This document shows, in pieces, positions 1 to 7,567 of a DNA stretch of 14,091 bases. The stretch spans positions 1 through 14,091 of the forward strand of contig JAOZTV010000043.1 of assembly GCA_029939015.1 (NCBI GenBank), read 5' to 3'. The DNA comes from Candidatus Aminicenantota bacterium (GTDB taxonomy: Bacteria; Acidobacteriota; Aminicenantia; UBA2199). Position numbers and translations under genes: made by a program. Within the stretch, counting starts at the first letter, position 1. The number at the start of each line of letters is the position of its first letter. The notes beneath the pieces are model-generated. The model ran no database searches. It worked only from the letters and a program-made list of their open reading frames with translations, and was not told where the DNA came from.

Positions 1-1793
1 ACTTTTTTACCATATTTTGTCGCCGGTTCAAATTTCCATAAATTTATTGTCCTTGATAACTCAATATCTATCTCAGGTATTCCTGTTTTTTTAGTAAATT
101 TGATTTTTTTAACTTCACCATTCTGATCAACAATTACACTAACAGTCGCAATAATTGATTTTCCTGTGATTTTTTTTCTTAATTTTTTTGATAATTCAGG
201 AATTTCTGTATTTATTTCAACTGGCTTTTTATCAACATCTAAGACCATATCTCCAGTTTTTAACGCATTTTTTCTTGTTTCTTCTTTTAATCTTGCATCT
301 TCTTTTTCTTCTTCAACCAATCTTTTTTTCTCATCTGCAAGTTCCTTTTCCTTTTTAATTCTTTCTCCTTCAAGCCTTGCGTCTTCTGCTTTCTTCTTTT
401 CTTCTTCAATTATTTTATTTTGTTTATCCTGTTCAAGCTTTAGTTGTTTTTTCTTTTCGGCATCTTTTTCGTCTTTAATTTTATTTTCAAGATCAATACT
501 TGCCTGCTTTGCCTCTTCTGTTTTTTTATTAGCTAAATCCAGTTTTCTCTGTAAGTCTTCTTTTTCTCTTTCTAATTTTTTAGATTTTCTTTTTTCTTCA
601 GCTCTCTCAACCTCTATGTTTTTTACAGCTATTTTTGCTTCTTCTACCTTACCCTTTTCACTATTCATTGACGATACTATAAATATTCCAATAATTACTG
701 CAATAAGAATTGCGCCAATTACAAAAATTTTGTTTTTACTCTTAGATTTTTCATGGCTGTCTAATCCACTTAGCAAATTTTCGACAATATCAGTATCTTC
801 CTTAATATTGTTTTCTTTAAGTTTTGAAGGAATAATATATTTCAATTCCTCTTTTGTCTCTTTTTCTAAACTATCAATTGTTGTCCCATACAATGAACTC
901 ATAAAATACGCAATATTAAATGTTACCGATGACAATTCTTCAATATTGAAATAATTCGATATAAACTCTTTAAATTCACGAATATTTGCAAATCTTTTCT
1001 GTGGGTTCGGGTTAAGTGTTTTCTTAAAAAACAAGATTATATTATCTAAAAAACCCTTATCCGACGTAGTGATATGTTGCAAAAAGCTAATATTTGAAAC
1101 TTTTGAATCAAAATCTTCTCCCTCTGAATGTGAGAAATAAGTCCCAGTAATCATCTTATAGATTATATAACCAAGATGATAAATGTCTGACTGTGGCAAT
1201 GGTTTTTCTTTCCTGACAAATTCAGGAGTTAGCCATGCACCATATTTCATAATAAGCTCTTTATGTACATCTTCGGTACCATTCAAATAAGCATATACAC
1301 CGTAATTCTTTATCCATATATTACCATCATGATCAACAATAACATTATCAGGGGTTAAAAAACCGTGAAAAGATCTCTTTCCACTTACAGCTATAGAAGA
1401 TCCTGCATCAAGGAGATCTGCTATTCCTATTGAGATTGATAAGGCAAGATCAAAATTAACAGGAATGTTTTTACCAATTGAGTCATCAAGTATTTTTTCA
1501 AGAGATACACCCTCAAGATAAGGATATACAAGGAATTTTTTTTCATTATTTATAATTTTATTGGGAGAATATAGATGTGATATTTTTGATTTTTTAACAC
1601 CATTTAATAATAATTCAACCCTCTTCCAAACATCTTTATTTTTATAAAAAAAAGGATAAACTTCTGTAAATAGTGTGTGTTCTTTTATTCCACCGTCTTC
1701 ATTTAATTGTCCTGCTCTATAATTTTTACCCAATAAATCAACGTTTAATTCTTTAAACAGATTATAGTTTTCAATTACTTCATAATTTTTCAT
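1..1793 (-). CDS. Pseudokinase - transmembrane - coiled-coil - TonB C-terminal-like protein (3' end beyond window)
   Basis: I read this frame on the minus strand from ATG 1793-1791 to the left edge: about 597 codons with no stop. The start has an AGAGGTGG ribosome site five bases upstream. Residues about 1-300 follow a bacterial Ser/Thr kinase fold: LVYPYLEGVSLEKIL (hinge region), HGFLTPDN (143-150) at the catalytic loop, TPEF at the APE position and SDIYHLGYIIYKMITG (helix F). Catalysis looks lost: HRD is replaced by HGF, DFG by NYG (163-165), and neither a glycine-rich loop nor a VAIK lysine is visible. One membrane helix (about 354-377) leads to a long Lys/Glu-rich coiled coil (about 378-515). 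From about 540 the pattern resembles a TonB C-terminal domain (VSVIVDQNGEVKKIKF, then LWKFEPATKYGKKV). The inferred topology is a cytoplasmic pseudokinase with coil and TonB-like domain in the periplasm. Probably only a short tail is missing. Substrate and partner are unknown. Confidence 0.88.
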   Translation of the reverse strand, partial: MKNYEVIENYNLFKELNVDLLGKNYRAGQLNEDGGIKEHTLFTEVYPFFYKNKDVWKRVELLLNGVKKSKISHLYSPNKIINNEKKFLVYPYLEGVSLEKILDDSIGKNIPVNFDLALSISIGIADLLDAGSSIAVSGKRSFHGFLTPDNVIVDHDGNIWIKNYGVYAYLNGTEDVHKELIMKYGAWLTPEFVRKEKPLPQSDIYHLGYIIYKMITGTYFSHSEGEDFDSKVSNISFLQHITTSDKGFLDNIILFFKKTLNPNPQKRFANIREFKEFISNYFNIEELSSVTFNIAYFMSSLYGTTIDSLEKETKEELKYIIPSKLKENNIKEDTDIVENLLSGLDSHEKSKSKNKIFVIGAILIAVIIGIFIVSSMNSEKGKVEEAKIAVKNIEVERAEEKRKSKKLEREKEDLQRKLDLANKKTEEAKQASIDLENKIKDEKDAEKKKQLKLEQDKQNKIIEEEKKKAEDARLEGERIKKEKELADEKKRLVEEEKEDARLKEETRKNALKTGDMVLDVDKKPVEINTEIPELSKKLRKKITGKSIIATVSVIVDQNGEVKKIKFTKKTGIPEIDIELSRTINLWKFEPATKYGKK

Positions 1794-1844
1794 CCACACC
1801 ACCTCTATGATTTTAAAAACATTAAAAATAAACCAATTATTTAT

Positions 1845-1871
1845 ATTATATTAAAAGCAATTAAACTTCAA
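1845..1871 (-). promoter_or_regulatory. Possible sigma70-type promoter for the pseudokinase gene
   Basis: On the minus strand, TTGAAG (1871-1866) is followed after 15 bases by a perfect TATAAT (1850-1845), about 50 bases before the start codon. The spacer is shorter than the usual 16-18, and TATAAT-like strings are common in such AT-rich DNA, so this is a suggestion only. Confidence 0.3.
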
Positions 1872-1914
1872 TAGATTATTAATATTTATCATATTTTAAT
1901 TCCAATTTCTTTGA

Positions 1915-1927
1915 TTTTTTTTTTTTT
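1915..1927. repeat. T13 homopolymer upstream of mshE
   Basis: Thirteen consecutive T bases lie 20 bases before the mshE start codon. It is the longest homopolymer I saw in the window. On the minus strand it is an A13 tract upstream of the pseudokinase promoter region. Such tracts can change length by replication slippage, or act as flexible or UP-like DNA. Either role is inference. Confidence 0.9.
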
Positions 1928-1947
1928 ATATGGTAAAGTTCTAACTT

Positions 1948-3630
1948 ATGCAGAAAAAACCAAAACCATTAGGCGAAAGACTCGTTGATTCAGGAATATT
2001 AACTCTCCCGCAACTTGAACTGGCATTAAAATTACAAAAACGTACAGGAGAGATGCTTGGCGAAATTTTAGTTAATATGGGTTTTGTTTCCAGCGAAATG
2101 CTTACGTCAACGCTTGCAGCACAATCTAATGTAAGTCTTGTTAATTTAAACCGTGTATTTATTGAACCTTCGGTAATTAAATTGATAGATGAAAGCTTTG
2201 CAAGAAAAAACAAATTAATACCTGTAAGTATTGACGAAAACAAAACATTAACTATTGCAATGGAAAATATCTTTGATGTCGATATAATCAGTGAACTCGA
2301 AAAACACACAGGTTTATTTATTGACGTTGTGGCTGCAACAGAAAGCAACATCATGTCTGCACTTGAAATATATTATTCAGGGGGAGAGACACTCGATGAA
2401 CTTATAGAAGAAAGTATTCAAATTGCCAGCGGAACCAATGAAGATGAGTCTGCTGAAAAGCTCGTTGAAGAAGCCCCCATAGTAAAACTGGTCAACCAAT
2501 TTATTATCAAGGGTATAAGAGAAAATTCAACGGATATACATATTGAGCCTGAAGAAAAAATCTTGAGGATTAGATATAGAATAGACGGTATTTTGATATT
2601 AGGACCTAGTATTCCAAAGCCAATACAAAATGCAATAATAGCAAGAATTAAAATTTTATCTGAAACAGATATTGCAGAGACAAGAAAGCCTCAAGATGGT
2701 AGGATAAAATTTAAACTTGGCAAGAGAGAAATTGATATTAGAGTATCATTCTTCCCAACTATAAATGGAGAAAATGTTGTTTTAAGACTATTGGACAAGG
2801 GCAAGGCTGTATTAGGACTTGAAAAACTTGGTATGAGTAAGGAAAACATTAATATATTTAAAGGGGCTATTGACAAGCCTTTTGGAATGATATTAGTTAC
2901 AGGTCCTACAGGTTCAGGAAAAACAACATCACTATACTCAGCACTGTCTGCATTAAATTCTATAGAGAAAAATATAATAACCCTTGAAGACCCCGTTGAA
3001 TATGAATTCCCAATAATCAGACAATCTCAGGTAAACGAAAAAATTGGTTTTACTTTCTCAGAGGGATTAAGAACAATTTTAAGACAGGACCCTGATGTTA
3101 TTCTTGTTGGTGAGATGCGTGATAAAGAGACCATTGATATGTCAATCAGGGCTGCACTTACCGGTCATCTTGTATTTTCAACCTTACACACAAATAGTTC
3201 AGTTGCCTCAATTATGAGACTTGTTGATATGGGAGTTGAACCATTTTTAATATCCTCATCGGTAATTATGATCATTGCACAGAGGCTTGTAAGAAAGATA
3301 TGTGAATATTGTAAAACAACTATAGAAGAAGAAGCAGTCCCGGATGATCTTACTAATGATTATGCGGATAAAAAAGATACTTTTTATATAGCCTCTGGAT
3401 GTGATAGATGTAATAATACAGGCTATAAGGGTAGAATTGGAATTTATGAAATCTTAAATATATCAACTTCAATAAAAGATCTGATAGAAAGGAAAGCAAC
3501 AACTCAGGAAATCATTGAGCAGGCAAAAAAAGAGGGTTTTAAAACACTTTTTGAAGATGCTCTCAAAAAAGTTCATCAGGGAATTATAACTTTAGATGAG
3601 GCAATTAAAGTTACAGTAGGAAATATGTAG
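1948..3630 (+). CDS. mshE: MshE/PilB/GspE-family pilus or secretion assembly ATPase
   Basis: This hexameric cytoplasmic ATPase drives pilin or pseudopilin polymerisation through the MshG/GspF platform protein. Residues 7-59 form an N-terminal MshEN-type domain: two 24-residue motifs (7-30 and 36-59) separated by five residues, the layout that binds c-di-GMP in Vibrio MshE. The motor domain has Walker A GPTGSGKTT (319-327), Asp box LEDPVE (346-351), Walker B DPDVILVGE (381-389), His box GHLVFSTLHT (406-415) and a zinc tetracysteine site (C452, C455, C485, C488). At 560 residues it is full length. The start is bounded by an in-frame TAA three bases upstream of the ATG, but the ribosome site is weak. 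Pro7 occupies the place of the first-motif Arg. It could equally be named pilB or gspE; the operon favours mshE. Confidence 0.95.
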   Translation: MQKKPKPLGERLVDSGILTLPQLELALKLQKRTGEMLGEILVNMGFVSSEMLTSTLAAQSNVSLVNLNRVFIEPSVIKLIDESFARKNKLIPVSIDENKTLTIAMENIFDVDIISELEKHTGLFIDVVAATESNIMSALEIYYSGGETLDELIEESIQIASGTNEDESAEKLVEEAPIVKLVNQFIIKGIRENSTDIHIEPEEKILRIRYRIDGILILGPSIPKPIQNAIIARIKILSETDIAETRKPQDGRIKFKLGKREIDIRVSFFPTINGENVVLRLLDKGKAVLGLEKLGMSKENINIFKGAIDKPFGMILVTGPTGSGKTTSLYSALSALNSIEKNIITLEDPVEYEFPIIRQSQVNEKIGFTFSEGLRTILRQDPDVILVGEMRDKETIDMSIRAALTGHLVFSTLHTNSSVASIMRLVDMGVEPFLISSSVIMIIAQRLVRKICEYCKTTIEEEAVPDDLTNDYADKKDTFYIASGCDRCNNTGYKGRIGIYEILNISTSIKDLIERKATTQEIIEQAKKEGFKTLFEDALKKVHQGIITLDEAIKVTVGNM

Positions 3631-4842
3631 ATGGGAAATTTTAAATATATGGCTAGGGATATGGATGGTCAATCCATCGAAGGTATTCTCTTTGCTGAAT
3701 CCGAACAGATACTATCTGAAAAGCTTTCAGAAATGGATTTAATCTTAATAGAGGCTAGAATAATAAAAGATCTGGAATCTGCATCTATATCCTTTGGTAA
3801 AATAAAAAGACGAGACATCATTTTATTTACGAACCACCTTGCAACATCTGTTGAGGCAGGTGTTCCAGTAATATCAGCAATAAGTGATTATGCCGCTGAA
3901 ACTGAAAACATTAGGTTTGCAAAAATGATAAGGGATATTGAGAGACAGGTAATGGCTGGAACCACACTATCTGAATCATTTTCAAAACACCCAAAGGCTT
4001 TTTCATCACTATATATTTCAGTCGTTGCAACAGGTGAAGCAACAGGAAACCTCGATAAAGTACTAAATGACCTTGTAGGTTTTTTAGAGTGGCAAGAAGA
4101 ACTATTAGCACAAATTCGTCAGGCATCAATATACCCTGCCTTTCTTGTATCAATGATAATTGGAGTAATTATAGTTATGATGACTATAACTTTACCAAAA
4201 TTCATCCCTGTACTTGAGGGTTTTGGCGTAGAGCTCCCTGCTCCAACAAGAATACTTATAAAAGTTTCAAATTTTTTCCAGGACAACCTACTTCTTATGT
4301 TTTTTGGTTTTATAGTCTTTATAATTGTTTATATAATATCAAATAAGAATGAAACAGGAAGGCATTTCTGGGATACGGTAAAACTTAAACTTCCTCTTCT
4401 TGGCAAACTTCAAAAAAAAATTATCCTGTCAAAATTTGCACATTATTTCAGTATGCTATATTCATCGGGAATAGGCGTTTTAGAATCATTCTCAATATTA
4501 CAGGATATAGTTGGTAATGAGGTCTTAAAACGGGCAATACATAGATGTAGTCTTGACATTGAGCAGGGCTCATCCATTTATGATGCATTGGTCAAAGAAA
4601 AAATATTCCCACCCCTTGTTTTAAGAATGATTCAGGTTGGAGAGAGTACCGGAAAACTTGACACATCACTGCATAAAGTATCTCAATACTACGATAAGGA
4701 AGTGCCACAAACTATTAGTAAAATCTTTGCAGCATTTGAGCCTATCTTGATAATTGTTATGGGAGGAGTTGTATTATTTATTGCCCTTTCTATTTTCCTA
4801 CCTATCTATAAACTTACATCGGCTATGGGGGCAAATAGGTGA
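3631..4842 (+). CDS. mshG: MshG/PilC/GspF-family inner-membrane platform protein
   Basis: This polytopic inner-membrane protein is the platform on which the MshE ATPase acts to extract and assemble pilin-like subunits. The N-terminus (KYMARDMDGQSIEG) is typical of the family. Two homologous T2SSF helical domains follow, beginning near residue 64 (FTNHLATSVEAGVPV) and residue 269 (FAHYFSMLYSSGIGVLESF). Membrane helices are predicted at about 169-190, 220-237 and 371-392, the usual three. At 403 residues it is standard length. The ATG directly abuts the mshE stop codon, with AGGAA inside the end of mshE as ribosome site, so translation is probably coupled. An A9 run occurs in the coding sequence at 4412-4420. 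Confidence 0.95.
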   Translation: MGNFKYMARDMDGQSIEGILFAESEQILSEKLSEMDLILIEARIIKDLESASISFGKIKRRDIILFTNHLATSVEAGVPVISAISDYAAETENIRFAKMIRDIERQVMAGTTLSESFSKHPKAFSSLYISVVATGEATGNLDKVLNDLVGFLEWQEELLAQIRQASIYPAFLVSMIIGVIIVMMTITLPKFIPVLEGFGVELPAPTRILIKVSNFFQDNLLLMFFGFIVFIIVYIISNKNETGRHFWDTVKLKLPLLGKLQKKIILSKFAHYFSMLYSSGIGVLESFSILQDIVGNEVLKRAIHRCSLDIEQGSSIYDALVKEKIFPPLVLRMIQVGESTGKLDTSLHKVSQYYDKEVPQTISKIFAAFEPILIIVMGGVVLFIALSIFLPIYKLTSAMGANR

Positions 4843-6362
4843 GAGTTCTTTATATTGATTTTTCTAATAGTTCTGAAATAAAAATTCTCAATACAAGAAC
4901 AAAAAAATCTCTCGAAATTATTTCTGCATACTATATTCCTGTTTTTGAAGAAACTGATGCCATAGAAACAGCTGCCCAAAAGCTCAAAGACGAAAAACTT
5001 TTAGACATACCGGTAATTATCATTCCACCAAGATCAATTACCAATTACCACACATTCAGTTTCCCCTCAATTCCTGAAAAAGAACTCAGAAAGGTTTTAC
5101 CAAGAGAGATTCAGAAACATACAGACTCAACAGATGAGATTATTTTTGATTTTAAAATTGGTTCTACGTTTATCAAAAAAAATGAAAATAAGTTGGATGT
5201 TATCGCTTATTTTATGATCAAAAAAGATATTTGGACATTATTAGAAACACTTAAAACAAATGGCATTATTCCCATAAAAATAGTACCGGAAGTACAGAGT
5301 ATTGAATCATTTATAAAAAACTCTTTCTTGCCACAAATCGAAGATTCCACCAACGGAATAGTTGTAATAGATATGATGGCAAATAAGATAAATATGAATA
5401 TTTTTAATAAAAGTTCCTGGTCATTAAATCGTGAATTCCCATTTAAAGTAGAAAGTTCAGCCTCTATTGATGATAAGGATTTTTCAAGAATATCTACAGA
5501 ATTCTCAAGAACATTTCAATATTTCAAGCAAAAAAACAAAAGTGTAAGTATTGACGAAGCAATTATATATGGTTCTAATGAAATGGTTGATGTTCTAACA
5601 GGTTTTATCAATGAAAATCAACCTGTTAATGCAAGACTGATAAATAACATTAAAACACATCATGAAATTATATTCCCGCCAAATTTAGAGAATAAAAACG
5701 AATTTTTATCAATGTTTTTTATAACAATTGCAACAGCTAATTCTATTATTAAAAAAGATTTTATTGACTTATACCCAAAAGAATTTATTGAAAAAGAGAG
5801 GCTACCAAAACAAATTCTTATTTTTAGTCTTACAGGACTTGCCGTTTTCATAATACTTGCAGTATTAACAACATTTTCTATGAGCCAAAAGAATGAATAC
5901 AGAACTGACTTAAAAAAAATCGAAAAAGAATTTAATCTTCTTCAATCTCAGATAGATCAAATAAAAGAAATAAGAATTAAACGGAAAGACTATTATGAAA
6001 AAATAATAATTATGGAGGAACCACAAAAAGCTTCATTCCAGATCACAGATTTTATTAGAAAACTAAGCCTTATAATCAATATGGAACTTCCAATTGAAAT
6101 CACAAAACTCAATATTATTCCTAAAGAAAATGAAATAAGCTTTACACTAAATGGAAAACTTTTTTCTGACAGCATTAATGGCTCCTTAACTATATTTGAT
6201 ACCTTTCTTAAAAAGATTAAAGCTTTACAGGGAATAAAAATAAATAATTTTACATCACCAAGTTCTGCTACTGTGTTAAAAGAAGACAAAAACCTGTTCT
6301 GGAATTTTAATATTTCAGGAAGCAAAGAATTTATAATAGGAATGAATTCAAATGAAGAATAA
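4839..6362 (+). CDS. mshI: MshI/GspL-like protein (PilM-like plus PilN-like fusion)
   Basis: This bitopic inner-membrane scaffold would couple the cytoplasmic ATPase to the periplasmic alignment complex. Residues 1 to about 310 resemble the PilM/GspL actin-like cytoplasmic domain: MRVLYIDFS at the start, VVIDMM in the middle, and a FSRTFQYF segment near 220 followed by IDEAIIYGSN. DLYPKEF just before the membrane helix (about 326-347) corresponds to the INLLP-type start of PilN. A coiled coil (about 350-400) and a small C-terminal alpha/beta domain follow. At 507 residues it combines what PilM and PilN do as separate proteins. The start is GTG in a GTGA overlap with the mshG stop, with a GGGGG stretch at 4827-4831 as likely ribosome site. 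GspL is the alternative name. Confidence 0.85.
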   Translation: MRVLYIDFSNSSEIKILNTRTKKSLEIISAYYIPVFEETDAIETAAQKLKDEKLLDIPVIIIPPRSITNYHTFSFPSIPEKELRKVLPREIQKHTDSTDEIIFDFKIGSTFIKKNENKLDVIAYFMIKKDIWTLLETLKTNGIIPIKIVPEVQSIESFIKNSFLPQIEDSTNGIVVIDMMANKINMNIFNKSSWSLNREFPFKVESSASIDDKDFSRISTEFSRTFQYFKQKNKSVSIDEAIIYGSNEMVDVLTGFINENQPVNARLINNIKTHHEIIFPPNLENKNEFLSMFFITIATANSIIKKDFIDLYPKEFIEKERLPKQILIFSLTGLAVFIILAVLTTFSMSQKNEYRTDLKKIEKEFNLLQSQIDQIKEIRIKRKDYYEKIIIMEEPQKASFQITDFIRKLSLIINMELPIEITKLNIIPKENEISFTLNGKLFSDSINGSLTIFDTFLKKIKALQGIKINNFTSPSSATVLKEDKNLFWNFNISGSKEFIIGMNSNEE

Positions 6363-6984
6363 ATATCTCTATGTCAAAATTTCATTTATTTCTATTATTA
6401 TACTATCTATTATATTCTGGGTATTATTTTTCTTTATACCAACCAATACTTATATTTATAATTCAAATACAAAGATTAAAGAACTAAAAAGAGTAGTTTC
6501 AAAATATAAAAGAGATAAGAATAAATTTAACAAGTCAGATATAATTGAAGACAAGATGATGAAGCATCTATCAAAACAATTTAACAACAAATTTTATATA
6601 GTAAAGAGCAAAGAAGATATGATAATATTTTTTAGAAAAATATATAGCCATATTCAATTCTATGAAAAAAAAAAGGACGATAAAATAATTGGTCTGCAAA
6701 TAACTACAGAAACTGAAAAAAAATTATCAGGAAGATATAGACAGGCAACTGAGGATGATAACAAAAAACCAAACACTCTTCTATTAAAATTAATTCCCAA
6801 ACTCGAATCAAAGACAATCACCCTGACATTTAATGGAAATATCAAAGATGTTTTAAACTTTACTAACCGCATAACATGGAGTAACCAATTCATTTCCATA
6901 AAGGAACTTGATATATCAAAAAAATTCAAATTAGTTTTGAACGCCTACTATATAAACGATAGGGTAAAAAAAAATGAACAATAA
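6352..6984 (+). CDS. mshJ: MshJ/PilO/GspM-like inner-membrane alignment protein
   Basis: A short cytoplasmic tail, one membrane helix (about 9-29) and a coiled-coil stretch (about 32-75) precede a small periplasmic domain. Its ending, with LTFNGNIKDVLNFTNRI followed by an ISIKELDIS strand, is typical of the PilO ferredoxin-like fold. PilO/GspM proteins dimerise with the PilN/GspL partner encoded just upstream. At 210 residues the length fits. Sequence conservation in this family is low, so the call rests on architecture, position and the C-terminal pattern. The ATG overlaps the end of mshI by 11 bases, with AGGAA at 6338-6342. An A10 run lies in the coding sequence at 6665-6674. Confidence 0.75.
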   Translation: MKNKYLYVKISFISIIILSIIFWVLFFFIPTNTYIYNSNTKIKELKRVVSKYKRDKNKFNKSDIIEDKMMKHLSKQFNNKFYIVKSKEDMIIFFRKIYSHIQFYEKKKDDKIIGLQITTETEKKLSGRYRQATEDDNKKPNTLLLKLIPKLESKTITLTFNGNIKDVLNFTNRITWSNQFISIKELDISKKFKLVLNAYYINDRVKKNEQ

Positions 6985-7567
6985 AATACTTGCCATTGCC
7001 CTTTCAATAATTGCAGTAATTGTTGTTATCTATCAAATATTCTTACGAGAAGATGACGATACAACACCAAAAAACAAACAGAATCAATTTGTTAAAAACG
7101 TGGCTCCACAAAACACACAGCCAGTTATCGACGAGAATTCAGACACCTTTGATAATAATGATAATAACGATTTGACTAATAATATGATAATAGACTTATA
7201 TTCGCCTCAATTACTTAAAAAAGTTAAACCGTATATTAAAAACAAGAATAAAGAATTGATGAATTCGTATGGAACAAATATATTCGGATATAAGAAAAAA
7301 AATATCGAAAAAACAGACAAAGAAGAAATCGAACAAAAGATTCCTATACTAAAGCTTGATGGTATAGTCGAGCTTATAAAAGATAAAATTAGTATTGCAA
7401 TAATCAATAATAGGCTCTATAAAAAGGGTGAAATAATTAAGAATGCTATCATTTTAAAAATTGAGAAAGACAAAGTATTATTAAAATTTAATAATGAAAC
7501 AATCATTCTTACTGTTGATCATGGAACCTATAAGGGTTGGATAAAAAAAAATGGAGGTAATTTGTGA
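6974..7567 (+). CDS. mshK: MshK/PilP/GspC-like inner-membrane protein with HR-like domain
   Basis: An N-terminal membrane helix (about 4-23) is followed by a low-complexity Asn/Asp-rich linker and a C-terminal beta-rich domain (about 120-190). That domain contains LKLDGIVE, then IAIINNRLYKKGEII, then KIEKDKVLLKFNNETIIL, the pattern of the GspC homology region and PilP/MshK. This domain normally contacts the N-terminal domains of the secretin, which is encoded immediately downstream. At 197 residues the length fits. The start overlaps mshJ by 11 bases, with AGGG at 6961-6964 as ribosome site and an A9 run running into the start codon. The individual sequence is divergent, so the assignment leans on domain pattern and gene order. 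Confidence 0.75.
   Translation: MNNKILAIALSIIAVIVVIYQIFLREDDDTTPKNKQNQFVKNVAPQNTQPVIDENSDTFDNNDNNDLTNNMIIDLYSPQLLKKVKPYIKNKNKELMNSYGTNIFGYKKKNIEKTDKEEIEQKIPILKLDGIVELIKDKISIAIINNRLYKKGEIIKNAIILKIEKDKVLLKFNNETIILTVDHGTYKGWIKKNGGNL
7553..7558 (+). promoter_or_regulatory. Ribosome binding site that fixes the GTG start of mshL
   Basis: A perfect GGAGGT lies five bases before GTG 7564. Translation from that GTG immediately gives a lipoprotein signal peptide, so the site and the protein evidence agree on a non-ATG start. Confidence 0.8.

Larger units (their letters stand above)
1794..1947. other. Divergent intergenic region between the pseudokinase gene and mshE
   Basis: These 154 bases are almost all A/T and must hold the start signals for both directions. 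On the minus side there is a clear ribosome site (1799-1806) and a plausible promoter (separate entry). On the plus side I see only weak -10-like hexamers, such as TATCAT at 1887-1892 with no convincing -35, and a T13 tract at 1915-1927. An in-frame TAA at 1942-1944 lies just before the mshE ATG, so mshE cannot start further upstream. No clear inverted-repeat operator was found. Confidence 0.6.

Noticed and set aside
166..954. 262-codon plus-strand open frame, rich in Ser and Phe
   Set aside because: It is the antisense shadow of the Lys/Glu-rich coiled coil of the minus-strand pseudokinase gene. The minus frame has recognisable domains and a good ribosome site; this one has neither.
1930..1944. 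Four-codon ATG...TAA mini-frame just before mshE
   Set aside because: In frame with mshE and ending three bases before its ATG, it could be a leader peptide, but it has no ribosome site of its own and is short enough to be chance. It is used only as evidence that mshE starts at 1948.
1941..2354. 137-codon minus-strand frame opposite mshE
   Set aside because: Complement of a well-supported coding sequence with conserved MshEN motifs; no independent support.
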